Shown here piece after piece: positions 1 to 9,805 of a stretch of DNA of 64,000 bases. This stretch comes from Lysobacterales bacterium (GTDB taxonomy: Bacteria > Pseudomonadota > Gammaproteobacteria > Xanthomonadales > Rhodanobacteraceae). The stretch lies in NCBI GenBank assembly GCA_017305055.1, contig JAFKMZ010000016.1, positions 1 through 64,000 on the forward strand. Reading direction: 5' to 3'. Numbering within the stretch: position 1 is the first letter of the stretch; every line of letters begins with the position of its first letter. Position numbers and translations under genes: made by a program. The notes under the pieces were generated by a model. The model saw only the letters and a program-made list of their open reading frames with translations. It searched no databases and was not told the DNA's origin.

Positions 1-970
1 TGCTGAGCGTTCCCCCGTCAATCTCGAGCCTGCCGCCGCGCACCGTGGTATGGCGATCCCAGGCGTGATCGCCTTGGAGAACCAGTGTTCCCGTTCCCTG
101 CTTGACGATGCCGCCAGTGCCGGTGATGGCGTGGTACTGCGCGTAGCCGCCCACGCCAGGATCGACCAGCCGGTGCAGCTGGTGTTCGTCGGCGCCGAGG
201 CCGAACTGGCCTGGCATGTGCGCAATGTGATCGAACTGGGCGAGGGCGCCGAGCTGAGCCTGGTCGAACAGCATGCAAGCCGTGGCGACGCCGCGCAGTT
301 GGCCACCGTGGTCAGCGACATCGAACTGCGCGACGGTGCGCAGCTGCATCACGTCATGCTGCAGGATGCGGCGGCCGGCACCAATCTGATTCGACGCAGC
401 AGCCTGCGCCTGCATGCGCGCGCGCAGGCTGCCCTGCACGTGCTGGAACTGGGTGGCGCGTTGGTACGCCACGACCTGCGTGCCGAGCTGATCGGCGACG
501 GCGCACGGGTGCACACCCGCGGCGTGTTCATGCCGCATAGTCGCCAGCACATCGACACCCAGCTGGCGATCCGCCACCAGGCGCTGGACACCACCTCCAC
601 CTCGCACTGGCGCGGCGTCGCCAACGACCGCGCACGCGGCGTGTTCCGCGGCGCGATCGTGGTGGCGCCCGGTGCCGACGGCAGCGACGCCAACCTCACC
701 AACAAGAACCTGCTGCTGTCGCCGAGCGCCGAGATCGACACCAAGCCGGAGCTGGAAATCTATGCCGACGAAGTGCAGGCCGCGCACGGCGCCACGGTAG
801 GCCAGCTCGACGAGCGTTCGCTGTTCTACCTGCGCTCGCGCGGCATTCCGCTCGCCGAGGCACGCGCACTGCTGACTGCCGCATTCTGCCGCGCGGTGCT
901 GGACGACCTGCCGAACGTGGCCCTGCGCGAGCATCTATCCACCTTGCTGGTCGCACAGCTTCCCGCTTGA
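1..970 (+). CDS. sufD: SufD, Fe-S cluster assembly scaffold subunit (5' end off window)
   Basis: The frame is open from base 2, so only the C-terminal 322 residues are present; the ATG at 50 is internal. SufD joins SufB and SufC in the cytosolic SufBC2D scaffold that builds Fe-S clusters. What is seen is the beta-helical, Leu/Val-rich core (for example VVAPGADGSDANLTNKNLLL) and the SufB/SufD C-terminal signature with the ATVGQLDE and LFYLRSRGIP stretches. It is followed in the same direction by sufS, which supports the assignment. The sufS start lies 131 nt downstream, a gap filled by two hairpins. Confidence 0.93.
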   Translation, partial: AERSPVNLEPAAAHRGMAIPGVIALENQCSRSLLDDAASAGDGVVLRVAAHARIDQPVQLVFVGAEAELAWHVRNVIELGEGAELSLVEQHASRGDAAQLATVVSDIELRDGAQLHHVMLQDAAAGTNLIRRSSLRLHARAQAALHVLELGGALVRHDLRAELIGDGARVHTRGVFMPHSRQHIDTQLAIRHQALDTTSTSHWRGVANDRARGVFRGAIVVAPGADGSDANLTNKNLLLSPSAEIDTKPELEIYADEVQAAHGATVGQLDERSLFYLRSRGIPLAEARALLTAAFCRAVLDDLPNVALREHLSTLLVAQLPA

Positions 971-984
971 CGCTCCAGCTCCTG

Positions 985-1006
985 GGCCTGCCCGCAGGGG
1001 CAGGCC
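985..1006. repeat. Perfect 9-bp hairpin between sufD and sufS
   Basis: GGCCTGCCC and GGGCAGGCC form a perfect 9-bp stem around a 4-nt loop, 14 nt after the sufD stop. There is no T-run, so an intrinsic terminator is unlikely. An RNA-processing or translation-spacing role inside the suf operon is possible but inferred. Confidence 0.5.
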
Positions 1007-1043
1007 GGGAGGGGCGAAGCTCCTGGCCTGAAGATCAAGAGCG

Positions 1044-1085
1044 CACCCCAGCCCAACCCTCCCCTGCGAGCGGGGGAGGGAGCCC
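1044..1085 (+). repeat. Solo copy of the GC-rich hairpin repeat also found around DUF559
   Basis: CCCTCCCC (1057-1064) pairs with GGGGAGGG inside 1072-1080 around a TGCGAGC loop. The flanking CAACCC... and ...AGCC bases match the outer parts of the repeats at 61545-61582 (same orientation) and 61108-61145 (inverted). The copy sits between sufD and sufS, just before the sufS start. Confidence 0.65.
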
Positions 1086-1101
1086 CAACCGGATTCTCCG
1101 A

Positions 1102-2346
<1,245 letters not shown>

Positions 2347-2403
2347 GCAGCCGTCCACGCTCCCAGCGGTTATGCTTTGCCTCTCCCGTCGGTATGGATT
2401 CCG

Positions 2404-3321
2404 ATGTTCGCTTCGTTGCCTGCGCTGTTGCGCGTGCCCATGGTGCTGCTGGCACTGGCGATCAGCCTGCTGGCGCATGTGCTGCCACTGTTTGCGCTGA
2501 CCCTGGTCAAGTTGCTCATCCCGTTGCGGTCGGTGCGGCGCGTCTTGTCGCGGGCGCTGGTTCGCATCGCGGAAAGCTGGATTGGCGTCAACAACGCACT
2601 GTTCGACCTGTTCACCCGCGTACAATGGGACATCCATGGCCTGGAAGGCCTTGACCGCACCCGCAGCTACCTGGTGCTGTGCAACCACCAGAGCTGGGTG
2701 GACATTGCCGCCATGCAGAAGGTGTTCAACCGGCGCATCCCGTTCCTGCGTTTTTTCCTCAAGCAACAACTGATCTGGGTGCCGCTCCTGGGCGCGGCCT
2801 GGTGGGCATTGGATTTTCCGTTCATGCGCCGCTACTCGAGCAGTGTGGTGCTGCGCCATCCGGAGCTGCGCGGCAAGGACATGGAAGCGACACGCCGGGC
2901 TTGCCGCAAGTTCCGCCATGTGCCGGTATCGATGGTGAGCTTTGCCGAGGGCACACGCTTCACCCCGGCCAAGCACGCTGCGCAGACGTCGCCGTTCCGG
3001 CATTTGCTGCGTCCCCGTGCCGGTGCGGTGGCGTACGTTCTCGATGCCATGGGTGACGCCTTGCATGGGATTGTCGATGTCACGCTGATCTACCCGGACG
3101 GGCCGTGCACGATGCTGGACCTGCTCCTGGGCCGCCTGCATCGCGTCCACGTGCGGGTACGCGCGCTGCCGATCGGCGAGGAGCTGCGTGGCGACTACAA
3201 CGAGGACACGACGTTCCGCGGTCGGGTCAAGGCTTGGCTGAATGCGTTGTGGCGCGAGAAGGACGCGTATATGGATCGGTTCGATGCCGCGGCACGCGGC
3301 GGCGATGGTACGGGAGGCTGA
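2404..3321 (+). CDS. YihG/PlsC-type 1-acylglycerol-3-phosphate acyltransferase-like membrane protein
   Basis: Predicted acyltransferase of 305 residues. The HX4D motif is in NHQSWVD and the glycerophosphate-binding motif in FAEGTRF. A hydrophobic segment covers roughly residues 5-40, so inner-membrane anchoring is likely. PlsC-family enzymes transfer acyl chains to lysophospholipids; YihG-like members tune acyl composition. A TTG at 2377 would add nine residues, but ATG 2404 starts directly before the hydrophobic segment. The next gene begins one base after the stop, so the two are probably co-transcribed. Confidence 0.85.
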   Translation: MFASLPALLRVPMVLLALAISLLAHVLPLFALTLVKLLIPLRSVRRVLSRALVRIAESWIGVNNALFDLFTRVQWDIHGLEGLDRTRSYLVLCNHQSWVDIAAMQKVFNRRIPFLRFFLKQQLIWVPLLGAAWWALDFPFMRRYSSSVVLRHPELRGKDMEATRRACRKFRHVPVSMVSFAEGTRFTPAKHAAQTSPFRHLLRPRAGAVAYVLDAMGDALHGIVDVTLIYPDGPCTMLDLLLGRLHRVHVRVRALPIGEELRGDYNEDTTFRGRVKAWLNALWREKDAYMDRFDAAARGGDGTGG

Positions 3322-3322
3322 G

Positions 3323-4255
3323 ATGCGTATCTTGATCCTTGGCGCCGGGGCGACTGGCGGCTATTTCGGCGGGCGCCTGTTGCAGCATGGGCGCGACGTG
3401 ACGTTCCTGGTCCACCCGCGGCGGGCGGAAGCCCTGCGCCGTACTGGCCTGGTGTTGCGCAGCCCGTTTGGCGACGTGACACTGGCCGAGCCGCCGCTGG
3501 TGCTCCACCGCGACCTGGCCGGCCCCTATGACCTGATTGTGCTGAGCTGCAAAGCCTATGGGCTCGAGCAGGCCATGGAGGACCTCGCCCCGGCGGTCGG
3601 GCCGAAGACGGCGATCCTGCCGCTGCTCAACGGCATGCGCCACCTGGATCTGCTCGACCAGCGCTTTGGCGCCGTGCACGTCCTGGGCGGACGCTGCATC
3701 ATTGCGGCCACGCTGGATACCGACGGGGCCGTGCGGCAGCTCAATGACAAGCACACGCTCACCTTTGGTGAGCGCGACGGCAGCGTTACGCCGCGCCTGC
3801 GCGCGATCAACACCCAGTTGGATGGCGTCGGCTTCGACGCCCACGCCAGCAACACCATCGTCCAGGACATGTGGGACAAGTGGGTGATGCTGGCCACCCT
3901 GGCCGGCGTCACCTGTCTGTTCCGCGCTCCGGTCGGCACCATCGTTGCCGTCCCGGGGGGCAGGGCGGCCACGCTCGCGCTGCTCGACGAGTGCTGTGCC
4001 GTCGCTGCACGCGCCGGTCATCCCTTGGCTGACCGCACCCGCGAGACAGCGCAAGCGTTCCTGACCGAAAGCGGTTCCGGGCTGACGGCATCGATGATGC
4101 GCGACCTGGTCGGCGGCTATCCCATCGAGGCAGAGCAGATCATCGGCGACATGCTGGCCCGCGCCGAGCCGGCGTGCGACGCGCGACCGTCCGTGCTGGC
4201 GCTGGTCGCCGTCTGCCTGCGCGCCTATGAGGCCCAGCGCGTCGCTGCCGGCTGA
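3323..4255 (+). CDS. PanE/ApbA-family 2-dehydropantoate 2-reductase-like protein
   Basis: 310 residues. The N-terminal Rossmann motif GAGATGGYFGG (about residues 7-17) binds NADPH, and the C-terminal ketopantoate reductase domain follows. PanE makes pantoate from ketopantoate in CoA synthesis. Many genomes carry several ApbA paralogues of unknown substrate, so the exact reaction is uncertain and no symbol is given. ATG 3323 lies one base after the previous stop and begins with MRILILGAG, the expected N-terminus; the longer upstream frame is unsupported. Confidence 0.85.
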   Translation: MRILILGAGATGGYFGGRLLQHGRDVTFLVHPRRAEALRRTGLVLRSPFGDVTLAEPPLVLHRDLAGPYDLIVLSCKAYGLEQAMEDLAPAVGPKTAILPLLNGMRHLDLLDQRFGAVHVLGGRCIIAATLDTDGAVRQLNDKHTLTFGERDGSVTPRLRAINTQLDGVGFDAHASNTIVQDMWDKWVMLATLAGVTCLFRAPVGTIVAVPGGRAATLALLDECCAVAARAGHPLADRTRETAQAFLTESGSGLTASMMRDLVGGYPIEAEQIIGDMLARAEPACDARPSVLALVAVCLRAYEAQRVAAG

Positions 4256-4339
4256 GCCGGGCGCGGGGTGGCGACATCGGGCGCGCGGGTCTGTGCCAGG
4301 TCATGGGCGGTGCCGGCCGCCATTGGCTATGATCTGCGC

Positions 4340-4900
4340 ATGCAGGCAAGCCAATCGCCCACGTTCCGTTATGCCGAAGATGCCGACGTCGAGCGCGTCG
4401 TGGCCCTGGTCGAGTCGGCCTATCGTGGACCTTCCGGGGAGCGCGGCTGGACCACCGAGTCGGCGCTGCTCGACGGCCAGCGGACCGATGCCCGGTCCGT
4501 GGCGGAATTGCTGCAGCAGCCGGATTGCCATGTGCTGCTGGCTGAACACGATGGCCGGCTGCTTGCCTCGTGTCATGTCGAGCGGCAAGGCGACGCCGCC
4601 TATTTCGGCATGTTTGCCGTCGACCCGGAACTGCAGGCGGCAGGAATAGGCAAGCGGATGCTGGCCGAGGCCGAACGCCTGGCGCGCCAGGAGTGGGCCT
4701 GCCACGACATGCGCATGACCGTGATCGAGCAGCGCGACGAGTTGATCGCCTGGTACGAGCGGCGCGGTTATCGGCGCACCGGCGAATACCAGCCGTTTCC
4801 CTACGGCGACGAGCGCTTCGGCATTCCGCGCCGGCCGGACCTGCGGTTTGTCGTGCTGCTCAAGCATTTCGACGGAGTGGATGCATGGAAGGCTGGGTAG
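4340..4900 (+). CDS. GNAT-family N-acetyltransferase
   Basis: 186 residues. The fold is shown by the N-terminal FRYAEDADVERVVALV segment and by the acetyl-CoA-binding motif after FAVDPELQAAGIGKRML (Q/RxxGxG/A type). The C-terminal WYERRGYRRTGEY is also typical of GNAT enzymes. The acceptor substrate cannot be read from sequence. A GTG at 4268 would give a longer form, but ATG 4340 starts just ahead of the domain. Its 3' end overlaps the Rieske gene by 16 nt, suggesting translational coupling. Confidence 0.85.
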   Translation: MQASQSPTFRYAEDADVERVVALVESAYRGPSGERGWTTESALLDGQRTDARSVAELLQQPDCHVLLAEHDGRLLASCHVERQGDAAYFGMFAVDPELQAAGIGKRMLAEAERLARQEWACHDMRMTVIEQRDELIAWYERRGYRRTGEYQPFPYGDERFGIPRRPDLRFVVLLKHFDGVDAWKAG

Positions 4901-5199
4901 CAGTCGGCACACGCAGCGATTTCCTGCCGGGGGAATTCAAGGTGGTATGGGACGGCGACACCTCGATCGCGGTGTACAACATCGACGGTGCGTTGTACGC
5001 CATCGAGGACGTGTGCACGCATGACGGTGGCGACCTGGCCGGTGGTGAGGTGTTTGGCTTCGAAGTGGAGTGCCCACGCCACGGTGCACGTTTTGACGTG
5101 CGCACCGGCGCGGTGACCCGGCCGCCCGCCTACATCCCGATTGCGAGCTTCCCGGTACGCGAGGAGGACGGCACGATCTGGACCCGCGACGACCGCTGA
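4885..5199 (+). CDS. Small Rieske [2Fe-2S] ferredoxin
   Basis: A 104-residue single-domain Rieske protein. The two cluster-binding boxes are visible as CTHDGG (Cys-x-His) and CPRHGARFD (Cys-x-x-His), followed by the usual PAYIPIASFPV strand. Such proteins serve as electron carriers for aromatic-ring or non-heme iron oxygenases. Here no oxygenase is adjacent; instead the gene lies at the end of the suf-linked string, so a role connected with Fe-S assembly or general electron transfer is inferred. Confidence 0.9.
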   Translation: MEGWVAVGTRSDFLPGEFKVVWDGDTSIAVYNIDGALYAIEDVCTHDGGDLAGGEVFGFEVECPRHGARFDVRTGAVTRPPAYIPIASFPVREEDGTIWTRDDR

Positions 5200-5215
5200 G
5201 GTTCGACATGGACTG

Positions 5216-5245
5216 GGCGCGCATTTCGCGGACTCCCGCATGCCG
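5216..5245. terminator. Hairpin between convergent Rieske and parC genes
   Basis: GGCGCGCA and TGCGCGCC form an 8-bp stem around a 14-nt loop in the 75-nt gap between two convergent genes. The position suits a bidirectional terminator, but there is no clear T-run. Confidence 0.4.
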
Positions 5246-5274
5246 GGTGCGCGCCGCGGTCGATGACGTCCGCC

Positions 5275-7515
5275 TCAGCCGCCGGCGGCGATACGCTCCA
5301 CCCGGCGCAGGCCGCGCGGCAGCACGCTGCCACGCGTGGCGCGGTTGCCGCCATATTCGACCAGGTCGGCCCAGCGCAGCGTGAGCTTGCGCTGACCGGC
5401 GTACAGCGTCACTTCGCCCTGGCCCTCGGTCACCACGGCAATGCCGGCCACGCGTTCTTCACCCGAGAGGCGTTTCGCGCGCGGAATCTCGATCAGCTTG
5501 TTGCCCTTGCCCTTGTCCAGCTCGGGCAGCTCGGCGACCGAGAACATCAGCAGGTGGCCTGCCGTGGTCGCCACGACGATGCGGTCGCGGGCGGGGTCGG
5601 CACTGGCCTGCGGCTGCAGGATGCGCGCGCCATCGGTGAGGTTGATGACCTGCTTGCCCGCCTTGTTGCGGCCGAGCAGGTTGGCGTAGCGGGTGACGAA
5701 GCCATAGCCGAAGTCCGTGGCCAGGACCAGGCGGGTGTCGTTGTCGGCGGCAATGACGGCGTCGAAGCTCGCCTCCGCCGCCGGCGAGAAGCGGCCGGTC
5801 AGCGGCTCGCCGTTGCCGCGCGCCGATGGCAGCGTGTGCGCGGGCGTCGAGTAGCTGCGGCCGGTGGAGTCGATGAACACGACCTGCTGCGTGGTGCGCG
5901 CGTTCACGGCGGCGCGCAGGCCATCGCCCTCGCGGTAGGCCAGGCCTTCGGCGTCGATGTCGTGGCCCTTGGCGGCGCGCGCGAAGCCCTGCCGGCTGAG
6001 CACTACGGTCAGCGGCTCGCTCGCCACCAGGGCGCTCTCGTCCAGCGCCTGTGCGGCCTCGCCCTCGACCAGGGGTGAGCAGCGCGCATCGCCATACTTT
6101 TCGGCATCGGCGGCGAGCTCGTCCTTGATCAGCCGCTTCAGCTTGGCCGGCGACTTCAGCAGGACGTGGATGCGCGCGCGCTCCTCCTCCAGCTCGTCGT
6201 GCTCGGCGGTGATCTTCATTTCCTCCAGGCGCGCGAGCTGGCGCAGGCGGGTCTCCAGGATGTAGTCGGCCTGTTCGGTGGAGAGTTTGAAACGTGCCAT
6301 CAGCACGGGCTTCGGTTCCTCCTCCGTGCGCACGATGCGGATGACCTCGTCCAGGTTGAGGTAGGCAATGCGCAGGCCCTCGAGCAGGTGCAGGCGGCGC
6401 TCCACCTTGTCCAGGCGGTGGTTGAGCCGGCGCGTCACCGTGCTGGTGCGGAAGCTGAGCCATTCGCCGAGGATCTGCTTGAGGTCCTTCACCTGCGGCC
6501 GCCCGTCCAGGCCGATCATGTTGAGGTTGACGCGGAAGCTGCGCTCCATGTCCGTGGTGGCGAACAGGTGCTGCATGGTCTGTTCGACGTCGATGCGGCT
6601 CGAGCGCGGCACGATGACCAGGCGGGTCGGGTTCTCGTGGTCGGATTCGTCGCGCAGGTCCTCGATCATCGGCAGCTTCTTGGCACGCATCTGCGCCGCG
6701 ATCTGCTCGAGCACCTTGGCCGGGCTGACCTGGTGCGGCAGCGCGGTGATGACGATGTTGCCGTCCTCGCGCGTGTACACGGCGCGGGCACGCAGCGAAC
6801 CGGTGCCGGTGGTGTAGATCGCGAGCAGATCCTGGCGTGGCGTGATGATCTGTGCGCGGGTCGGGTAGTCTGGCGCGGGCATGTGCCCGCACAGCTCGGC
6901 CACACTGGCCTTCGGGTCCTCCAGCAGGTGGATGCAGGCGCTGGCCACCTCACGCAGGTTGTGCGGCGGGATGTCGGTGGCCATGCCCACGGCGATGCCC
7001 ATCGAGCCGTTCAGCAGCACATGCGGCAGGCGCGCCGGCAGCCAGCTCGGTTCCTCCAGCGTGCCGTCGAAGTTCGCCACCCAGTCGACCGTGCCCTGGC
7101 CAAGCTCGCTCAGGAGTGCCTCGGCGATCGGGCTCAGCCGTGACTCGGTGTAGCGCATGGCGGCGAAGCTCTTGGGATCGTCCGGCGAGCCGAAGTTGCC
7201 CTGGCCGTCCACCAGCGGATAGCGGTACGAGAACGGCTGCGCCATCAGCACCATGGCCTCGTAGCACGAGGTGTCGCCGTGCGGATGGAACTTGCCGATC
7301 ACGTCGCCGATCGTGCGCGCGGATTTCTTTGGCTTGGCCGTAGCCGCCAGGCCAAGCTCGCTCATGGCGTAGATGATGCGGCGCTGCACCGGCTTCAGCC
7401 CGTCGCCGACAAAGGGCAGGGCGCGGTCCAGCACCACGTACATGGAGTAGTCGAGGTAGGCGCGCTCGGCGTATTCCTTGAGCGGGATCTGTTCGTAGTT
7501 GGCTTGCAGGTTCAT
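5275..7515 (-). CDS. parC: DNA topoisomerase IV subunit A
   Basis: 746 residues, matching ParC rather than GyrA in length and in the opening ([21 protein letters not shown]). The catalytic tyrosine is in [11 protein letters not shown]. ParC with ParE decatenates daughter chromosomes. The quinolone-resistance region reads [13 protein letters not shown], with Thr-Ser where E. coli ParC has Ser80-Ala81. parE is not in the window. ATG 7515 gives the family N-terminus. Confidence 0.97.
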   Translation of the reverse strand: MNLQANYEQIPLKEYAERAYLDYSMYVVLDRALPFVGDGLKPVQRRIIYAMSELGLAATAKPKKSARTIGDVIGKFHPHGDTSCYEAMVLMAQPFSYRYPLVDGQGNFGSPDDPKSFAAMRYTESRLSPIAEALLSELGQGTVDWVANFDGTLEEPSWLPARLPHVLLNGSMGIAVGMATDIPPHNLREVASACIHLLEDPKASVAELCGHMPAPDYPTRAQIITPRQDLLAIYTTGTGSLRARAVYTREDGNIVITALPHQVSPAKVLEQIAAQMRAKKLPMIEDLRDESDHENPTRLVIVPRSSRIDVEQTMQHLFATTDMERSFRVNLNMIGLDGRPQVKDLKQILGEWLSFRTSTVTRRLNHRLDKVERRLHLLEGLRIAYLNLDEVIRIVRTEEEPKPVLMARFKLSTEQADYILETRLRQLARLEEMKITAEHDELEEERARIHVLLKSPAKLKRLIKDELAADAEKYGDARCSPLVEGEAAQALDESALVASEPLTVVLSRQGFARAAKGHDIDAEGLAYREGDGLRAAVNARTTQQVVFIDSTGRSYSTPAHTLPSARGNGEPLTGRFSPAAEASFDAVIAADNDTRLVLATDFGYGFVTRYANLLGRNKAGKQVINLTDGARILQPQASADPARDRIVVATTAGHLLMFSVAELPELDKGKGNKLIEIPRAKRLSGEERVAGIAVVTEGQGEVTLYAGQRKLTLRWADLVEYGGNRATRGSVLPRGLRRVERIAAGG

Positions 7516-7626
7516 GCGTCGGGTTCTTGGGGTGATACGCAGCCGTGGTCAGGCCATGCCGTGTCGTGACGGACCACGTCGTGGGAGACTCCGGGGGCTC
7601 CTGCGCGGCGGTGCCCGCTTGATCGA

Positions 7627-7649
7627 GCCTGCCATTCTACCCGGCAGGC
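7627..7649 (-). terminator. Hairpin downstream of cfa
   Basis: GCCTGCC and GGCAGGC form a perfect 7-bp stem with a 9-nt loop, 47 nt past the cfa stop and upstream of parC on the same strand. There is no strong U-run, so termination efficiency is uncertain. The remainder of the gap shows nothing recognisable. Confidence 0.4.
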
Positions 7650-7695
7650 GTGGGTCGGACCGCGGCTCGCGGGGTGGATGCTGACGCTGGCGGGG

Positions 7696-8814
7696 TCAGC
7701 GCGGCACGCGATAGCCGCCGGGCACGCCGTGCGGGCTGAGGGTCAGTTGCCACAGCTGGTCGCGCCGGCTGCGGAAAACGGCCGTGGACGTGGCCAGATA
7801 GAAGTGCCACATGCGCTGGAAACGTTCATCGTACTTTGCCGGCAGGGATGGCCATGCCGCGTCCACGTTGGCCTGCCATGCCGCCAGCGTACGCGCGTAG
7901 TCGGCGCCGAAGTTGTGCCAGTCCTCGACCACGAACAGGTCGCGCAAGGCCGTCGTCACCTGGCTGGCTTCCGGGATCATCGAGTTCGGGAAGATGTATT
8001 TCTCGATCCACGGGTCGGGCTGGGAGGGCGCGCTGTTGGAGCCGATGCAATGCAGCACCGACAGCCCGTCGTCCTTCAGGCAGCGGCGTACGGCCTCGAA
8101 ATAGCTCTGGTAGTTCTTGTGCCCGACATGCTCGAACATGCCGATCGAGTACACGGCGTCGAAGCGTTCGTCGATCTCGCGGTAGTCCTGCAGGCGGATC
8201 TCGATGGGCAGACCGGCGCACAGCCGGGTGGCGAATTCCGCCTGCTGCTGCGACACGGTGATGCCGACGCCGCTCACGCCATATTTCTCCGCCGCGTACT
8301 TGAGCGCCTCGCCCCAGCCGCAGCCAATGTCGAGTACGCGCTGGCCCGGCTTGAGCTGCAGCTTGCGGCAGACCAGGTCGAGCTTGGCCTCCTGGGCATC
8401 ATCCAGGTTGTCGGCCGCGGCCCAGTAGCCGCACGAATACACCAGGCGCTTGCCCAGCATGGCCTGGAACAGGTCGTTGCCAAGGTCGTAGTGGGCCTTG
8501 CCGATCTCGAACGCGTGCCCGCCGCGCTGCTGGTTGATGAAGCGCGCCTTCAGGTGCGTGATGATCGCGTCGAAGCTGCGCAGCTTGTCGTCCAGGCTGG
8601 CCTTGAGCACCTTGGTGAACATGCCGGGAAGGTCCGCTGCGTCCCACCAGCCGTCCATGTAGGCTTCGCCCATGCCGAGCGAGCCATGGGCAAACACGCG
8701 TGCGTACAAGCGCTGGTCGTGTACCTGCAGGTCGGTCGGCTCGGGTCCGTCGATGGTGACACCGGCATACTGCAGCAGCTTGTCGGCGCGATCTTTCAGG
8801 TTGTCGTCGCTCAT
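7696..8814 (-). CDS. cfa: Cyclopropane-fatty-acyl-phospholipid synthase
   Basis: 372 residues. The SAM-binding glycine motif is VLDIGCGWG, with the family segments HYDLGNDLFQAML and SIGMFEHVGHKNY. The enzyme methylenates cis double bonds of membrane phospholipids at the inner membrane face and typically acts in stationary phase or acid stress. The length is close to E. coli Cfa (382). It sits alone on the minus strand between crcB and parC. Confidence 0.95.
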   Translation of the reverse strand: MSDDNLKDRADKLLQYAGVTIDGPEPTDLQVHDQRLYARVFAHGSLGMGEAYMDGWWDAADLPGMFTKVLKASLDDKLRSFDAIITHLKARFINQQRGGHAFEIGKAHYDLGNDLFQAMLGKRLVYSCGYWAAADNLDDAQEAKLDLVCRKLQLKPGQRVLDIGCGWGEALKYAAEKYGVSGVGITVSQQQAEFATRLCAGLPIEIRLQDYREIDERFDAVYSIGMFEHVGHKNYQSYFEAVRRCLKDDGLSVLHCIGSNSAPSQPDPWIEKYIFPNSMIPEASQVTTALRDLFVVEDWHNFGADYARTLAAWQANVDAAWPSLPAKYDERFQRMWHFYLATSTAVFRSRRDQLWQLTLSPHGVPGGYRVPR

Positions 8815-8923
8815 GGCTTACCTCGATCCGGCACATGTGGCGTGGCGTGTGGCCAGCCGTTGATTTTAGCCCTGTCAGCGACGGCTTCGCCGCCAGCAGC
8901 GCCTGTTCGGGCACTGGCGGAAT

Positions 8924-9313
8924 TCACGCGTGCCGCCACAGGCCGCGTGTGAGCGCGATGCCGAGCAGGGTCATGCCCAACGAGCCCAGAACGTGCATGA
9001 GCATGTGTCCGCTGAACCACAGGTATTGCTGGCGCAGCAGCAGGCCGGCCGATTCGGCCGAGAACGTGGAGAACGTGGTGAGGCCGCCGAGGAAACCGGT
9101 GAACACGGCCAGGCGCAGCGCCGGGGGCAGGGCCTGGACGTGCTCGAACAAGCCGATGGCACAACCAATCAACAGGCCACCGGCCAGGTTGGCCGCGAGC
9201 GTGCCCATGGGCACGGTGGGGAAGATCGGATTGAGCAGCACGCCCAGCCCCCAGCGCAACCAGCAACCCATGGCGCCGGCCACGCCGATGGCGATGAATC
9301 CACTGATAGTCAC
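8924..9313 (-). CDS. crcB: Fluoride channel CrcB (Fluc)
   Basis: 129 residues with four hydrophobic segments, as in Fluc dual-topology fluoride exporters. The conserved pore region GGLTTFSTFSAE and the N-terminal GAMGCWLRWGLG are present. It protects the cytoplasm from fluoride accumulation. Upstream sequence was checked for a fluoride riboswitch and no convincing match was found; only a long hairpin (9369-9399) is present. Confidence 0.93.
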   Translation of the reverse strand: MTISGFIAIGVAGAMGCWLRWGLGVLLNPIFPTVPMGTLAANLAGGLLIGCAIGLFEHVQALPPALRLAVFTGFLGGLTTFSTFSAESAGLLLRQQYLWFSGHMLMHVLGSLGMTLLGIALTRGLWRHA

Positions 9314-9368
9314 GTTGCCTGCCTCCTGACCCGATCCGTGATCACGCGGTTTTCGCCGGGACAGGCAC

Positions 9369-9399
9369 GCCTGCAGCGCCGGAAACCGGGGTTGCAGGC
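9369..9399. repeat. Hairpin upstream of crcB
   Basis: GCCTGCA and TGCAGGC enclose an inner CCGG-AAA-CCGG stem with one mismatch, giving a near-continuous hairpin about 55 nt upstream of the crcB start. It may end read-through or be a remnant of the neighbouring palindromic element. The fluoride riboswitch consensus is not met. Confidence 0.45.
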
Positions 9400-9445
9400 A
9401 TCATCAACGTCGTCCCGTGCGTGGTCGACGCGGTTGGCTGCTCCA

Positions 9446-9607
9446 GGAGCGTGGGCGGTAGAAGCCGTCCGGGCTGCAAAGCCCTCTGCGCGGTCCCGTT
9501 TTCCGCCGCTGCTTGACCCATAGAACCACTATGGGCCGGCGCAGCGTCGAAAAATGGTCCTCGCGCACAGGTCTTTTCGCCTCGAACGTTTCTACCGCCC
9601 ACGCTCC
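9446..9607. repeat. 162-nt imperfect palindrome (REP/MITE-like)
   Basis: The outer 18 bases at 9446-9463 (GGAGCGTGGGCGGTAGAA) are a perfect inverted copy of 9590-9607. Similarity continues inward: the left arm reads TGCGCGGTCCCGTTTTC and the reverse complement of the right arm TGCGCGAGGACCATTTTTC. The centre is a perfect CCCATAG/CTATGGG stem (9517-9535) flanked by CGCTGC/GCAGCG. Each arm is about 78 nt. No ORF lies inside. It occupies most of the ~490-nt gap between crcB and the efflux gene. A related sequence lies at 18568-18657. Confidence 0.75.
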
Positions 9608-9805
9608 CGGGCAACGGGAGGCATGCCATCTCCGTGCCGGCATCCTAACCCAGAAGCCTGGACGATAGGAACCTGGCGGGTGCGATGGCGCGTCCGACTG
9701 CTGATGCTGAAGTGGCGCCGCGCGACCATGTCTGCGTTGCCATGCTTCGGCAACGCCCGGTGGCCGTGCACCTATACTCGGGCGTTTCGTCATCTGGTCC
9801 AGTCG

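Noticed and set aside
9314..9445. Fluoride riboswitch upstream of crcB
   Set aside because: The conserved core of the crcB motif was looked for on the minus strand; only a simple hairpin is present and the pseudoknot bases are not found.
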